Shown: one piece after another, positions 14,451 to 24,346 of the stretch
Numbering within the stretch: position 1 is the first letter of the stretch
Layout: every line of letters starts with the position of its first letter
Assembly (NCBI RefSeq): GCF_934725225.1
Contig: NZ_CAKVAM010000002.1
Span: 186,001-250,000 of the forward strand
Direction of reading: 5' to 3'
Length of the DNA: 64,000 nt
DNA from: an uncultured Treponema sp.
GTDB taxonomy: Bacteria; Spirochaetota; Spirochaetia; Treponematales; Treponemataceae
The notes under the pieces: model-generated
What the model saw: only the letters and a program-made list of their open reading frames with translations
Told to the model about the DNA's origin: nothing
Database searches by the model: none
Translations under genes and position numbers: made by a program

Positions 14451-17189
14451 ATGAAAGCTATTGAACTTGAAAAATCATACAATCCAAAAGATTTTGAAGA
14501 TAGAATTTATGCTGAATGGGTTCAGACAGGATGCTTTAAGCCTGCGTCCGACAAGGATTCTCCGGTGCATGAATGTTACTTGAACAAGTCTAAAAAATCA
14601 GCGGTTTCAAAGTATACAGTCGTAATTCCTCCGCCAAACGTTACAGGCGTTCTTCACATGGGGCATGGACTGAACAACACGCTTCAGGATATTGTTGTGC
14701 GCTATCACAGAATGAAAGGCGACGACACTCTTTGGATTCCTGGAACTGACCACGCCGGAATTGCCACGCAGAATGTTGTTGAAAAACAGCTTAAAAAAGA
14801 AGGAAAGACCCGCAATGACCTTGGACGTGAAAAATTCCTTGAGCGCACTTGGCAGGTAAAAGAAGACCATCACAACACAATTGTTAAACAGCAGCGCAAG
14901 CTCGGAAATTCCGTTGACTGGAATCGTGAGCGTTTTACAATGGACGAAGGTCTTTCTAAGGCTGTGCGCAATGTTTTTGTTACTCTCTATGAGCGCGGAC
15001 TTATCTATAAAGGACATTATCTTGTAAACTGGTGTCCTCGCTGCGGAACGGCTCTTGCCGATGATGAAGTTGAGCACACAGACACAGATGGCTTCATGTA
15101 TCACATTTACTATGAGTTTGAGGACGGCTCTGGAAAAATTGAAATCGCCACAACCCGCCCAGAAACTTTGCTTGGCGATACTGCGGTTGCCGTAAATCCA
15201 GAAGATGAGCGTTACAAGTCTGTCGTCGGAAAAAAACTTAAGCTTCCGCTTACTGACCGTGTAATAAATTTGATTGCAGATTCTTACGTTGACAAGGAAT
15301 TTGGAACTGGAATGGTAAAAATCACTCCGGCGCACGATCCTAACGACTGGGAAGTTGGAAAAAGAAACAATCTTGAAGTTATAAACATTTTAAATCCGGA
15401 CGGAACATTAAACAATAACTGTCCGGAAAAATACCGCGGTTTAAAATGCCCTGAAGCACGTAAGCTTATTATAGAAGATTTAAAGGAACTTGGACTTTAC
15501 AAGGGCGAGGAAAAAATCAAGCATTCAGTTGGCCATTGCTACAGATGTTCAACTGTTGTAGAGCCGTATTTGAGCGACCAGTGGTTTGTAAAAATGAAGC
15601 CGCTTGCAGATAAAGCTCTTGCCGCTTGGAAGAACGAGGAATTTGTTTTTTATCCGCGCAAATGGGAAAACACATTCTCTCACTGGATGGAAAATATCCG
15701 CGACTGGTGCATAAGCCGTCAGCTTTGGTGGGGACACAGAATTCCTGTATGGTACTGCGACTGCGGACAGACAATTGTAAGCCGCGCTGATCCTGAAAAA
15801 TGCCCTAAATGCGGCGCAGATGCTTCTCATCTAAAGCAGGATCCTGATGTTCTTGACACTTGGTTCTCTTCTTGGCTTTGGCCGTTCAGCACTCTTGGCT
15901 GGCCTGAAAAAACTTCCGACCTTGAGCATTTCTACCCGACTACGGCTCTTGTTACAGCCTACGATATTATTTTCTTCTGGGTAAGCCGCATGATTATGGC
16001 AGGCCTTGAATTCACAGGAAAATCTCCGTTCCATGATATTTATATTCACGGACTTGTTCGTGACAAGCAGGGCAGAAAGATGTCCAAGTCGCTTGGAAAC
16101 GGAATTGACCCGCTTGAAATTATCGACCTTTACGGCGCGGACGCTCTTAAATTTACTTTGAGTTATATGTGCGCGCAGGGTCAGGATGTTCTTGTAGACA
16201 AGGATTCATTCAAGATGGGAAGCCGCTTCTGCAACAAGGTATGGAACGCAAGTCGCTATATTCTTGGAAATCTTGAAGGCAGGACTCTTATTCCTGTTGC
16301 TGATTCAGACCTTAATGAGCTTGACAAGTGGATTTATACTTGCCTTGACAACGCCGTAAAAAATGCAAGGGCTGCTTTTGAAGGCTACCGTTACAACGAC
16401 GGTGCTTCTGCAATCTATGAATATTTCTGGAACGATTTCTGCGACTGGTATGTTGAAGCCACAAAGCTTTCGTTTAAGAATGGAGATGACCACGAAAAAG
16501 ACCGCGCGGTTTCTGTTCTGCTGAATGTTCTTGAAGAAAGCCTTCGTTTGCTTCATCCGTACATTCCTTTTGTTACAGAAGAAATTTATTCAAAATTGCC
16601 TTTGTCTCAGATTGTGGAAAACCGCAAGAAAGCCGGCGAGCAGAAAATTCTTCCTTCCGATGAATACACAGGACTTCTTGTTACAGCTCCGTATCCAGAG
16701 GAAAAAGCAAGCCGTGTGAACAAAGAAATTACAGAGCGATTTGAAACTTTAAAGGAGCTTATAAGGACTTTGCGCGGACTTCGTGTTGAATGCGGAATCG
16801 ATCCTGCAAGCAAACTTCACATTGCCGTAAAAATTTCCAAAGGCTCAAGCGCGGAAGTAATAAAAGAAAAGACAGACATGGTTTGCCTTTTGGCTGGAAT
16901 CAGCAAGGTTGACTTTGTGGAATCAAATCCTGAAAAATCAATTGGAGCTGTCGGTACTGGATTCGAAGCGTTCCTTTTGGTTGATGAAAGCGTGAATAAA
17001 GAGCAGCTAAGGCAGAAGTTTACACGCGACATTGAATATGAAACAGAAAATGTCCGCAGAAGCACAAACAAGCTGAACGGAAAATTTGCCGAGCACGCTC
17101 CAGCCGAAGTTGTTCAGGAAGAAAGAAACCGCATGGAAGAAGCTCAGCGCCGCATAGAAAAGCTTAATTTGTACTTGAAGAATTTGTAG
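14451..17189 (+). CDS. valS: Valyl-tRNA synthetase
   Basis: The 912-residue class I synthetase charges tRNA-Val. The HIGH motif appears as HMGH (residues 69-72) after PPPNVTGV, and KMSKS is present intact (about residue 543) in GRKMSKSLGN. A zinc-ribbon-like CxxC pair (about 420-460), an editing domain in the middle and a C-terminal coiled coil (about 850-912) complete the expected layout, and length is normal for ValS. ATG 14451 follows AGAGG; the upstream in-frame GTG overlaps that site. The promoter lies about 50 bases upstream. The HD-domain gene follows 40 bases later. Confidence 0.97.
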   Translation: MKAIELEKSYNPKDFEDRIYAEWVQTGCFKPASDKDSPVHECYLNKSKKSAVSKYTVVIPPPNVTGVLHMGHGLNNTLQDIVVRYHRMKGDDTLWIPGTDHAGIATQNVVEKQLKKEGKTRNDLGREKFLERTWQVKEDHHNTIVKQQRKLGNSVDWNRERFTMDEGLSKAVRNVFVTLYERGLIYKGHYLVNWCPRCGTALADDEVEHTDTDGFMYHIYYEFEDGSGKIEIATTRPETLLGDTAVAVNPEDERYKSVVGKKLKLPLTDRVINLIADSYVDKEFGTGMVKITPAHDPNDWEVGKRNNLEVINILNPDGTLNNNCPEKYRGLKCPEARKLIIEDLKELGLYKGEEKIKHSVGHCYRCSTVVEPYLSDQWFVKMKPLADKALAAWKNEEFVFYPRKWENTFSHWMENIRDWCISRQLWWGHRIPVWYCDCGQTIVSRADPEKCPKCGADASHLKQDPDVLDTWFSSWLWPFSTLGWPEKTSDLEHFYPTTALVTAYDIIFFWVSRMIMAGLEFTGKSPFHDIYIHGLVRDKQGRKMSKSLGNGIDPLEIIDLYGADALKFTLSYMCAQGQDVLVDKDSFKMGSRFCNKVWNASRYILGNLEGRTLIPVADSDLNELDKWIYTCLDNAVKNARAAFEGYRYNDGASAIYEYFWNDFCDWYVEATKLSFKNGDDHEKDRAVSVLLNVLEESLRLLHPYIPFVTEEIYSKLPLSQIVENRKKAGEQKILPSDEYTGLLVTAPYPEEKASRVNKEITERFETLKELIRTLRGLRVECGIDPASKLHIAVKISKGSSAEVIKEKTDMVCLLAGISKVDFVESNPEKSIGAVGTGFEAFLLVDESVNKEQLRQKFTRDIEYETENVRRSTNKLNGKFAEHAPAEVVQEERNRMEEAQRRIEKLNLYLKNL

Positions 17190-17229
17190 CCGGAACTTTT
17201 TCAAAAGATTTGCCTTCAGGAGGATTCTT

Positions 17230-17850
17230 ATGAAAAGAAAATACGAAATGGCGGTGGAAAAGCCCCAGCAGATGGACAACGAGCATATGCTTCAGCTTAA
17301 GAACATCTATCTTGCGCCTTATATGCAGATTGCCACAGCTTTGATTGGCAAGGCAAGGTTCGCAGGAGGAAATATGTTCCGCCATCAGCTTGATACAATG
17401 AGCATTCTCATTGACTACGGCTACATCGACAATATCCTTTTGAAGGCGAGCTGCGTGCATGATACAATAGAAGACATTCCGGGATTTGATGAAAATCTTA
17501 TCCGCAATGCTGATTCTGACGGCCCTGAAGTTCTTGAGCTTGTAAAGGAAGTTACAAAACGTCCGGGGCAGCTAAAGAGCGAATATTTAAAGTCGATTAT
17601 AGACAACGGAAGCCAGCGCGCAAAAATCTTAAAATGCGCCGACAGAATTTCCAACATGATAAGCCTTGGCTTTGTAACGAGCAATGAATTTATTGAACGC
17701 TATTGCGATGAAACTGAATATTTTATTCTTCCGATTGCCGTTGAAGTTGACTTCAATATGTATCAGGAACTTATAAGCCTTGTTGTAAGCCGCCGCGAGC
17801 ATCTTGAAAAGTCCGGCTATTTTGACAGGAAAGAAGAAAAGGATGAGTAG
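17230..17850 (+). CDS. HD-domain protein resembling alarmone hydrolases (Mesh1/SpoT-HD type)
   Basis: The 206-residue protein is a stand-alone HD domain with FRHQLDTM (first metal-binding His), CVHDTIED (HD pair followed by an acidic ED) and LKCADRISNM (last Asp). This matches the (p)ppGpp-hydrolysing domain of RelA/SpoT and small alarmone hydrolases; there is no synthetase domain. It would remove the stringent-response nucleotide, but another phosphodiester substrate is possible. GGAGG precedes the ATG. Its position right after valS hints at a link with amino-acid starvation. Confidence 0.75.
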   Translation: MKRKYEMAVEKPQQMDNEHMLQLKNIYLAPYMQIATALIGKARFAGGNMFRHQLDTMSILIDYGYIDNILLKASCVHDTIEDIPGFDENLIRNADSDGPEVLELVKEVTKRPGQLKSEYLKSIIDNGSQRAKILKCADRISNMISLGFVTSNEFIERYCDETEYFILPIAVEVDFNMYQELISLVVSRREHLEKSGYFDRKEEKDE

Positions 17851-17919
17851 TCCTTTTGTTTGCGCTCTCCAAATTCTTATGCTACAATTCTTCAAATAGA
17901 AAACGGAGATTTTTGCGCA

Positions 17920-18852
17920 GTGTCCTCGTATACGATTATTGTTCCCGACTCATCTTATCTTTCACGTATCTGCGGAACAAATGACAGCAATCTAAAACTC
18001 ATGGAATCTTTTCTTGGAGTTCCTGTTTTTGCCAGAGGAAACGAGCTTTCCATTGACTGCGGAGATTCTTACATTGAACAGCAGTTCCGTTTTGCAGTTG
18101 ACCGCATTCTTGATGAATTTTCTGCGGCAAGCCAAAATGTTTCTGATTCAGAATTGATTCAGTCTGTATTGAATAACAATGCTGATTTGGATTTGTCTAT
18201 TTCAATTCCGGGCGGAACAAAAAAAGTTTTTCCGCGCACAAAAGGCCAGTCTTCATTGATTTTAAAGATGCGTAGTTCTGATTTGGTTTTTGCAAGCGGA
18301 CCTGCAGGCTCTGGAAAAACTTTTCTTGCTGTTGCGGAAGCTTTGCGGCTTTTGCTTTCCCACAAAGTAAAGTCTATAGTTTTGACGCGCCCTGTTGTTG
18401 AAGCCGGCGAAAGTCTTGGTTTTCTTCCGGGAGACTTGCAGGACAAAATAAATCCATATATAAGACCGCTGTTTGATTCAATAAATGCGGTTTTGCCTTC
18501 AGATACTATAAAAAGACTTACAGAAAACGGTATAATAGAAATTGCGCCGCTTGCCTATATGCGTGGACGGACTTTAAGCAACAGCGTTATAATTCTTGAT
18601 GAAGCCCAGAATACAACTTCTGAGCAGATGAAAATGTTTTTAACTAGAATGGGAGAGACGTCTAAAGTCTTTGTAACAGGAGATCCTTCGCAGGTTGACT
18701 TGCCAAAAAGGACTCCTTCTGGTTTTCTTCATGCCTTGAATCTTCTTAGAGGTGTGGAAGGAATTTCGATTGCTGAGCTGACTTCGGAAGACGTTGTAAG
18801 AAACGGGTTGGTTAAAAAAATTATACAGGCTTATGAAAATGAAGAAAGATGA
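17920..18852 (+). CDS. phoH: PhoH-family ATPase
   Basis: The 310-residue protein has an N-terminal KH-like part beginning SSYTIIVPDSSYLSRICG and a P-loop GPAGSGKT followed by LTRPVVEAGESLGFLPGD, IILDEAQN (Walker B) and TGDPSQVD, all PhoH hallmarks. The family is thought to act on RNA, often with YbeY. I chose GTG 17920, which matches the family N-terminus and follows CGGAG; earlier in-frame starts fall in the intergenic region. The end overlaps pgpH by 20 bases. The order phoH-pgpH-ybeY is conserved in many bacteria. Confidence 0.93.
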   Translation: MSSYTIIVPDSSYLSRICGTNDSNLKLMESFLGVPVFARGNELSIDCGDSYIEQQFRFAVDRILDEFSAASQNVSDSELIQSVLNNNADLDLSISIPGGTKKVFPRTKGQSSLILKMRSSDLVFASGPAGSGKTFLAVAEALRLLLSHKVKSIVLTRPVVEAGESLGFLPGDLQDKINPYIRPLFDSINAVLPSDTIKRLTENGIIEIAPLAYMRGRTLSNSVIILDEAQNTTSEQMKMFLTRMGETSKVFVTGDPSQVDLPKRTPSGFLHALNLLRGVEGISIAELTSEDVVRNGLVKKIIQAYENEER

Positions 18853-20665
18853 AAATAAACAGACTTTTTTTTCTGTTTTAACAGGAGCTTTTTCAAAATA
18901 TCTTAAGAAGAATTATCCGGTGGTTATTTTGACCTTTGTGACTTTTCTTGTTACAGTCGGACTTGTCTTTGTAAAAATTTCCACAGCTTCGACAGTTTCT
19001 TCTTTCAATATAAATGACTATGAAATCGGGCAAATTTCCGACGTTACAATAAAGGCTGTAAAGTCGCTTCCTTCCGATTATGAAAATCCGATTGAAGTTC
19101 AGGCTGGAGAAAAAGTCATAAGAAAAGGATTTCCGATTACAGAAGAAGGCTACGCAAAGCTAAAAAAAATGTCAGAGTCTGCTGTTTACGTGGATTACAG
19201 GGCTTTTGCAAATTCTGTGATTTACCACATATTGATGTGCGCCTTGCTTTTCTTTTGCTGCAGTAAAATTTATTTTAAAGTCAAGATGATTGAATTCAAG
19301 GAGCTTGTTACAGAGTGCTGCTTTTACATTATGATTTTTAGCTCTGTGATTTTTGGCTCCAAGTCCGTTTACTTTGCGTCTCCTTATGCAATCTGCGCTG
19401 TTATTCCGTCTTCCGTTTGCGTGTTCCTTGTGGCGATTTTGTTCGGGCAGCTTAATGCGGTTTTCTTTTCGCTGATTATTTCGCTTTCGGTTTTAAATGC
19501 TTCTTCTTATCAGATTGTTCCGTTTTTGTTTGTGCTTTCAACTTCTTTTGCTTCCGCGCGTCTTGTAAGAAAAATCAACAGAAGAACAGACATGGTTTTG
19601 GTTTCTGTGCTTCAGTCTTTGCTGAATGTTGTTTTCCTGATGATTTTCAAAATTATTTTCAGCGATTCTTTGTATGACGGGCTTGGCGCGATTGTTGGAG
19701 TTGCCCTGAACGGATTTTTTTCCGGCATTCTTTGCCTTGGACTTCTTACGCCTCTGGAACTTTTGCTGAACACGGCTTCTCTTTTCCGTCTTATGGATTT
19801 GAGCGACTTGAATAATCCTACGATGAAAAAAATGCTTGTTACTGCGAGCGGAACTTATAACCATTCGCTTATGGTTGCAAGCTTGGCGGAAGCTGCGTGC
19901 AATGAAGTCGGAGCGAATCCTCTTCTTGCCAGAGTCGGCGCATATTATCACGACATTGGAAAACTTGATAATCCTGAGTACTTTGTGGAAAATCAGACTG
20001 CCGGAGAAAATATTCACACTGAAATAAATCCGTCTCTTTCTGTGAGCATAATCAGAAGCCATGTTAAGCGAGGTGTTGAAAAAGCGCGTGCGTTGCGTCT
20101 TCCAAAGCAGATAATCGACATAATAAGCGAGCATCACGGAAATCAGGTCATTGCATATTTTTACAATGAGGCAAAAGCGATTGACCCGGATGCGAACCCG
20201 GAAGATTATTCTTACACTGGAAATCCGCCTACAACAAGAGAAAGTGCAATCGTCATGCTTGCCGATACAGTTGAAGCCGCCTGCCGCAGTTTGGAAAAGC
20301 CTTCTGTTCCGCGCCTTGAAAAATTTATAACAACTTTGATTTACGGAAAAATCGAGCACAAGCAGCTTGAAAACTGCAACCTTACTTTCCGCGACATTAC
20401 AAAAATTCACGACGCTTTTGTTCAGATTCTTGCAGGCTACTATCACAGCCGCACAAAGTATCCTGACCAGAAAGACCCGGACACAAACGAAGTTCACCAG
20501 ATTCCGCTTCCTCCTCAGGCGCAGGCTCAGCAGCAGGAAAATTCAGCTTCCGCGGAAAATAAAAAATCTGAAAAGCCAGAAAAAGAAAAAATTGTGAAGG
20601 AAGATAAAAATTCCAAGAAATCCTTAAAAGACAAGGCTGAAAAAATTATAAAGGAAAAAAAGTAA
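18833..20665 (+). CDS. pgpH: 7TM-HD family phosphodiesterase (PgpH-like)
   Basis: The 610-residue membrane protein has one N-terminal helix, an extracytoplasmic domain (about 55-125), a cluster of about six or seven membrane helices (about 125-320) and a cytoplasmic HD domain (about 345-540). The HD signature is NHSLMVASLAEAA, then YYHDIGKL, SEHHG and LADTVEAA. Family members hydrolyse cyclic di-AMP. The C-terminal 60 residues are a lysine/glutamate-rich tail. The protein is shorter than the about 700 residues of Listeria PgpH because the extracytoplasmic domain is reduced. It overlaps phoH and ends as TAATG over ybeY. Confidence 0.9.
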   Translation: MKMKKDENKQTFFSVLTGAFSKYLKKNYPVVILTFVTFLVTVGLVFVKISTASTVSSFNINDYEIGQISDVTIKAVKSLPSDYENPIEVQAGEKVIRKGFPITEEGYAKLKKMSESAVYVDYRAFANSVIYHILMCALLFFCCSKIYFKVKMIEFKELVTECCFYIMIFSSVIFGSKSVYFASPYAICAVIPSSVCVFLVAILFGQLNAVFFSLIISLSVLNASSYQIVPFLFVLSTSFASARLVRKINRRTDMVLVSVLQSLLNVVFLMIFKIIFSDSLYDGLGAIVGVALNGFFSGILCLGLLTPLELLLNTASLFRLMDLSDLNNPTMKKMLVTASGTYNHSLMVASLAEAACNEVGANPLLARVGAYYHDIGKLDNPEYFVENQTAGENIHTEINPSLSVSIIRSHVKRGVEKARALRLPKQIIDIISEHHGNQVIAYFYNEAKAIDPDANPEDYSYTGNPPTTRESAIVMLADTVEAACRSLEKPSVPRLEKFITTLIYGKIEHKQLENCNLTFRDITKIHDAFVQILAGYYHSRTKYPDQKDPDTNEVHQIPLPPQAQAQQQENSASAENKKSEKPEKEKIVKEDKNSKKSLKDKAEKIIKEKK

Positions 20666-21159
20666 TGGGAAACCAGATTTTTGTGGGCATGGAAGACGGA
20701 AAAACTTCTCCTGTCTGGATAGAAAAAATTGAGCCTTTCGCGCAAAAAGTCATGCAGAAATGCGGCTGGGACGGCGAGGAATTTTCTATTCTTTTCTGCT
20801 CCGATGAATATATTCAGTATTTAAATAAAACTTACCGAAATATAGATAGCCCCACTGATGTCTTGAGTTTTGAAAACGGCGAAAAATATACTGACGAAGA
20901 CAATGTTGTTTGGCTTCAGGCTGGAGATATTGCAATAAGCGTTGACACTTTGCCGAAAAATTCAGAGTATTTTGAAGTGAGCCAGAACGAAGAGCTAAAG
21001 CGGCTTATAATCCACGGAATTCTTCATTTGAACGGATATGACCACGGAGAAGAGCACGTTGAAAAAAATGTGGAGCCAAAATGCGAAATGCTTGTTCTGC
21101 AAAAAAAACTGATGAAAGAATTAGAGCAGGAAATTATAATAGAAGAAACTGAAAAATAG
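20665..21159 (+). CDS. ybeY: Endoribonuclease YbeY
   Basis: The 164-residue protein carries the metal-binding signature HGILHLNGYDHGEEH near residues 114-128, in which three histidines hold zinc. YbeY matures the 3' end of 16S rRNA and helps ribosome quality control. The start overlaps the pgpH stop (TAATG) and AAGGA lies upstream. Length is normal. It is followed after 8 bases by a CorC-like gene, again the common order. Confidence 0.95.
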   Translation: MGNQIFVGMEDGKTSPVWIEKIEPFAQKVMQKCGWDGEEFSILFCSDEYIQYLNKTYRNIDSPTDVLSFENGEKYTDEDNVVWLQAGDIAISVDTLPKNSEYFEVSQNEELKRLIIHGILHLNGYDHGEEHVEKNVEPKCEMLVLQKKLMKELEQEIIIEETEK

Positions 21160-21167
21160 GAAATTGT

Positions 21168-21950
21168 ATGTTTGGACTTAAAAAAGAAAATTCAAAGAAA
21201 AACGATCAGAAAATCTCTGCCGCAGAAGAAGCCCAGCAGGAAATTTTAGCTGAAGAAAAAAACGACATGATTCAGGGAGTTGAAGAGCTTGCGGTAACGA
21301 CCGTAAAGGAAGTAATGGTTCCTAGAATCGATGTTGATTTTATTTCAATGGAAACTCCAGAAGAAGAGCTTCTAAAAAAGGTTACAGAAAGCGGTCATTC
21401 CCGCATTCCGGTTTATTCCGGTTCAATAGACAATGTTGTTGGAATTCTTTATGTAAAGGACTTGATAAAAACTCTTGCAGAAAAACTTCCGATTGACTTG
21501 GAAAAAATAATCCGCAAGCCTTATTTTGTTCCAGAAAGCAAGCACATCGACAGCCTTTTGCGCGAATTTAAAAGACGGCACGTTCATATTGCGGTAAGCA
21601 TTGACGAGTACGGCGGAGTTTCCGGGATTGTCTGCATGGAAGATATTATAGAAGAAATTGTTGGCGACATTCAGGACGAATTTGACAATGAGCATGAGGA
21701 CATAATTTCGCTTTCTGAAAACGCCTGGATTTGCGATGCGCGTGTTGACCTTGACACTTTAAATGAAGAAATCGGCTCGGATTTTCCTACAGAAAACTTT
21801 GATACTTTGGGCGGATTTGTGTTCGACTTGTTCGGAAAAATTCCTGTAAAGTTTGAAAAGATTTCATGGAACCAGTGGGATTTTATTATTCAGGAAATGG
21901 AAGGCCACAAGGTTGACACAATAAAAATAATGCGGAAAAAAGAAGACTGA
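21168..21950 (+). CDS. CBS-pair/CorC-HlyC protein (TlyC-like)
   Basis: The 260-residue cytoplasmic protein has a pair of CBS domains (about 45-170, with VKEVMVPRIDVDFI, SGHSRIPVYSG and VSIDEYGGVSGIV) and a C-terminal CorC_HlyC domain (about 190-258). No membrane helices are present, so it is the soluble CorC/TlyC type rather than the membrane CNNM type. Homologues have been called hemolysin C or Mg/Co efflux accessory protein; the exact role is unsettled. TAGGA precedes the ATG. Confidence 0.9.
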   Translation: MFGLKKENSKKNDQKISAAEEAQQEILAEEKNDMIQGVEELAVTTVKEVMVPRIDVDFISMETPEEELLKKVTESGHSRIPVYSGSIDNVVGILYVKDLIKTLAEKLPIDLEKIIRKPYFVPESKHIDSLLREFKRRHVHIAVSIDEYGGVSGIVCMEDIIEEIVGDIQDEFDNEHEDIISLSENAWICDARVDLDTLNEEIGSDFPTENFDTLGGFVFDLFGKIPVKFEKISWNQWDFIIQEMEGHKVDTIKIMRKKED

Positions 21951-21977
21951 TTTTTCCAAGGTTTCCACGGAGTTAAA

Positions 21978-24110
21978 ATGAAAAGAAATATTTTTCATAG
22001 TTTTACGCTTGCTTTTCTGCTTTTGATTTTTGCGTATCCGTTATGCGCCCAAAAGAAATCTGCCTTGGAGCTTTTTAAGCAGGCGCAGGAACTTCAGCAG
22101 CAGAGCAGGTGGTTTGACGCGGTTGACCTTTATCAGGAAGCTCTTTTGCTGAATCCGCAGTATGGAGACGCTCTTTACAATCTTGCGCTTTGCCATTATG
22201 CGCTTGGAAGCTATGATCTTTCCGTTCAGTATGCGGACGAAGCTTCAAAATATGCGCGCAATTTCAGCGATATTCAAAATTTAAAAGGCTTGTCTTTGAT
22301 TTCTCTTGGAAAAGTAAACGAAGCAAAAGACGTTTTCAATCAGATTTTAAAAAAATATCCAAACGATGTAAACGCGAGATTCGGACTTGCAGAACTTGAT
22401 TTGCTTGACGGCCGTCTTACTGTTGCGGAAAACCGTTATCAGGATGCTTTAAAACGCGACGCTTCAAATAGAAAAGCACTTTTAAGCCTTGCTCTTGTAA
22501 GCGCGGAAATGGGAAAGTCAGAAGTTTCTGAAAACTACATAAGGCAGGCTCTTTCCTTTTACAGCGGCGAGCCGGAAGTTCATTACATGGCGGCATATCT
22601 TTCTGCGAAAAACGGCGACTACAAAAGTGCCGAGCAGCGAGCAAGAAGCGCAGTTCTTATCAACGGAAACTTTGACAAGGCGTATTCTCTTTTAGCTGGA
22701 ATTCTTTATGCGCAGAAACGATACAATGAAGTCACTGATATTTGCGACTTTAGAATCGGGCGGAACAGAGATTCTGTTGACGCTTGGTATTTAAAAGGTC
22801 TTTCACTTCAAAAGCTTGGCAAAAATGAAGATGCGATTGAAACTTATGAAACTGGACTTTCAATTGCGCCGCAAGATGAAATTATGCGGAATGCTCTTGA
22901 GCAGCTTGCAGGAAGTTATCTTTCAATTGAAGATTCAAGGCGGAACACTTGGGCTGTTTTTCATTCGGCAAAGGCGGAAGAATATGGCCGCAACTTTGAT
23001 GGAATTGCAGAACGCTACGAATATCAAAAGGCGCTTTCTGTTTCTCCGCTTAACAATAAAATCAGGCAGTCGTTTGCCGATATGCTTGAGCGCGACGGAC
23101 ACTACGAGCTTTATCTTCAGCAGCTGAAATTCATAAGAGAAAATGAAGTTTCCGCAGAATCAGAAATTCAGACAAACGAAAATTCACCTGCGGCAAAAAG
23201 AACTCGCGAGCAGATAAAGAACGATGACGCGATTGAAGTTTACGAAAGTCTTTTGCGGAACAACATTGCTTCCCGCTGGAATGTAGATCCATTTTATTTG
23301 GACAAGACAAGATGGAACATTGGAATTTATTATACAAAAAAGCCAGTCCAGCTGTTCCATGCCGACTTGGAGGAAATTTCCGCGCTAGCTGCAAAAGATG
23401 TTTTTAACGGAGTTCCTTCCGCTTATGTTGATGTTCAGTCTGAGCCAGTTAGCGGCTACGGCGAGGCGTTCCGGCTTGCAAGAAATTCCGGGCGCGACTA
23501 TTTTATAATTTTGACTGCTTCTGAAACTGAACGCACATATTCGCTTGATGCTGTTATTTATTCGGCTAGAACAGGAACAAAAACTTCCGAAGTCCATGTT
23601 TACAGAACTGGAAACGACTGTGTGGCGCGCGCTTTGCAAAGATTCCGGCAGGGAGTTTTGGATATTCTTCCAATCCGCGGAAAAGTTTTGCGCAATGTTC
23701 ACGGACAGCTTCTTGTTGACCTTGGAAAAAATGACGGAGTTTCAAAAGATTCAGAGTTCGACATTGTCCGCAAGGGAAGCGTTATAACAAAAGATTCAGG
23801 TCCCGGAGTTTCGTATAACAAAAAAGATTTTCTTGGAACATTCAAAGTTGAAAATGCTGACGAGGAAATTTCAGAAGGCGTTTATAAGAAAAACGGATTT
23901 TATGACACGCTGAATGTTGGCGATGAAATTGTTCTTACAAAGAATCCTGAAAAAGAAACTTCTACGCTTGGCAACCGCCCGGCTGCAAATGCAAGCGGAG
24001 ATCCTGCAACAGAAGAAGCAAGAAAAGCTGAGCTTGAATCATTGAAAGAATCGCTTCGTCCGGCTTCAAGAGAAAACGATTTGATTCACTTGATAAGAAC
24101 GATTATTTAA
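21978..24110 (+). CDS. Large periplasmic TPR protein
   Basis: The 710-residue product has a signal peptide (about residues 1-25, ending PLCAQ), then roughly ten TPR units from 28 to 340 (for example WFDAVDLYQEALLLNPQYGDALYNL kept in pieces along the frame). The C-terminal 370 residues include a compact domain (about 470-560) and a beta-rich part with GKVLRNVHGQLLVDLGKN (about 575-600). Spirochaetes have several such proteins of unknown function; envelope assembly or peptidoglycan work is possible. CGGAG precedes the ATG. It is probably the last gene of the phoH operon, 27 bases after the CorC-like gene. Confidence 0.75.
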   Translation: MKRNIFHSFTLAFLLLIFAYPLCAQKKSALELFKQAQELQQQSRWFDAVDLYQEALLLNPQYGDALYNLALCHYALGSYDLSVQYADEASKYARNFSDIQNLKGLSLISLGKVNEAKDVFNQILKKYPNDVNARFGLAELDLLDGRLTVAENRYQDALKRDASNRKALLSLALVSAEMGKSEVSENYIRQALSFYSGEPEVHYMAAYLSAKNGDYKSAEQRARSAVLINGNFDKAYSLLAGILYAQKRYNEVTDICDFRIGRNRDSVDAWYLKGLSLQKLGKNEDAIETYETGLSIAPQDEIMRNALEQLAGSYLSIEDSRRNTWAVFHSAKAEEYGRNFDGIAERYEYQKALSVSPLNNKIRQSFADMLERDGHYELYLQQLKFIRENEVSAESEIQTNENSPAAKRTREQIKNDDAIEVYESLLRNNIASRWNVDPFYLDKTRWNIGIYYTKKPVQLFHADLEEISALAAKDVFNGVPSAYVDVQSEPVSGYGEAFRLARNSGRDYFIILTASETERTYSLDAVIYSARTGTKTSEVHVYRTGNDCVARALQRFRQGVLDILPIRGKVLRNVHGQLLVDLGKNDGVSKDSEFDIVRKGSVITKDSGPGVSYNKKDFLGTFKVENADEEISEGVYKKNGFYDTLNVGDEIVLTKNPEKETSTLGNRPAANASGDPATEEARKAELESLKESLRPASRENDLIHLIRTII

Positions 24111-24126
24111 CATGAATATCGTTTAT

Positions 24127-24226
24127 TGTCATTATCGGGCTTGACCCGATAATCTATGAAAATTTACAGTAGATTGCTAACCGGGTTTGCTTCGTAAACA
24201 TCGCAGTGCCAGACACGGTAATGACA
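24127..24226. repeat. 100-bp intergenic repeat bounded by TGTCATTA/TAATGACA
   Basis: The segment starts TGTCATTA and ends TAATGACA, exact inverted copies. The left part contains ATCGGG-CTTG-ACCCGAT, a hairpin. Its words recur at 14216-14310 and 25644-25672. It is non-coding and lies between the TPR gene and the pgk promoter. Confidence 0.55.
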
Positions 24227-24276
24227 GTGATTTTATAAAAGCAATTATTTAGCATGAGTTTCTTCGTATTGAAAAG

Positions 24277-24305
24277 TTGAAACAATTGCGGATTTGTTAT
24301 ATTAT
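24277..24305 (+). promoter_or_regulatory. Sigma-70-type promoter of pgk
   Basis: TTGAAA (24277-24282), 17 bases, then TATTAT (24300-24305), 42 bases before the pgk start. Confidence 0.6.
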
Positions 24306-24346
24306 TTTTGTAACATAAGTACAAAATTCCATGGAGGATATTTTAT

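Noticed and set aside
19538..20497. Long minus-strand ORF (319 codons) inside pgpH
   Set aside because: It is the mirror of a well-supported gene, has no ribosome site, and its product is basic and without motifs.
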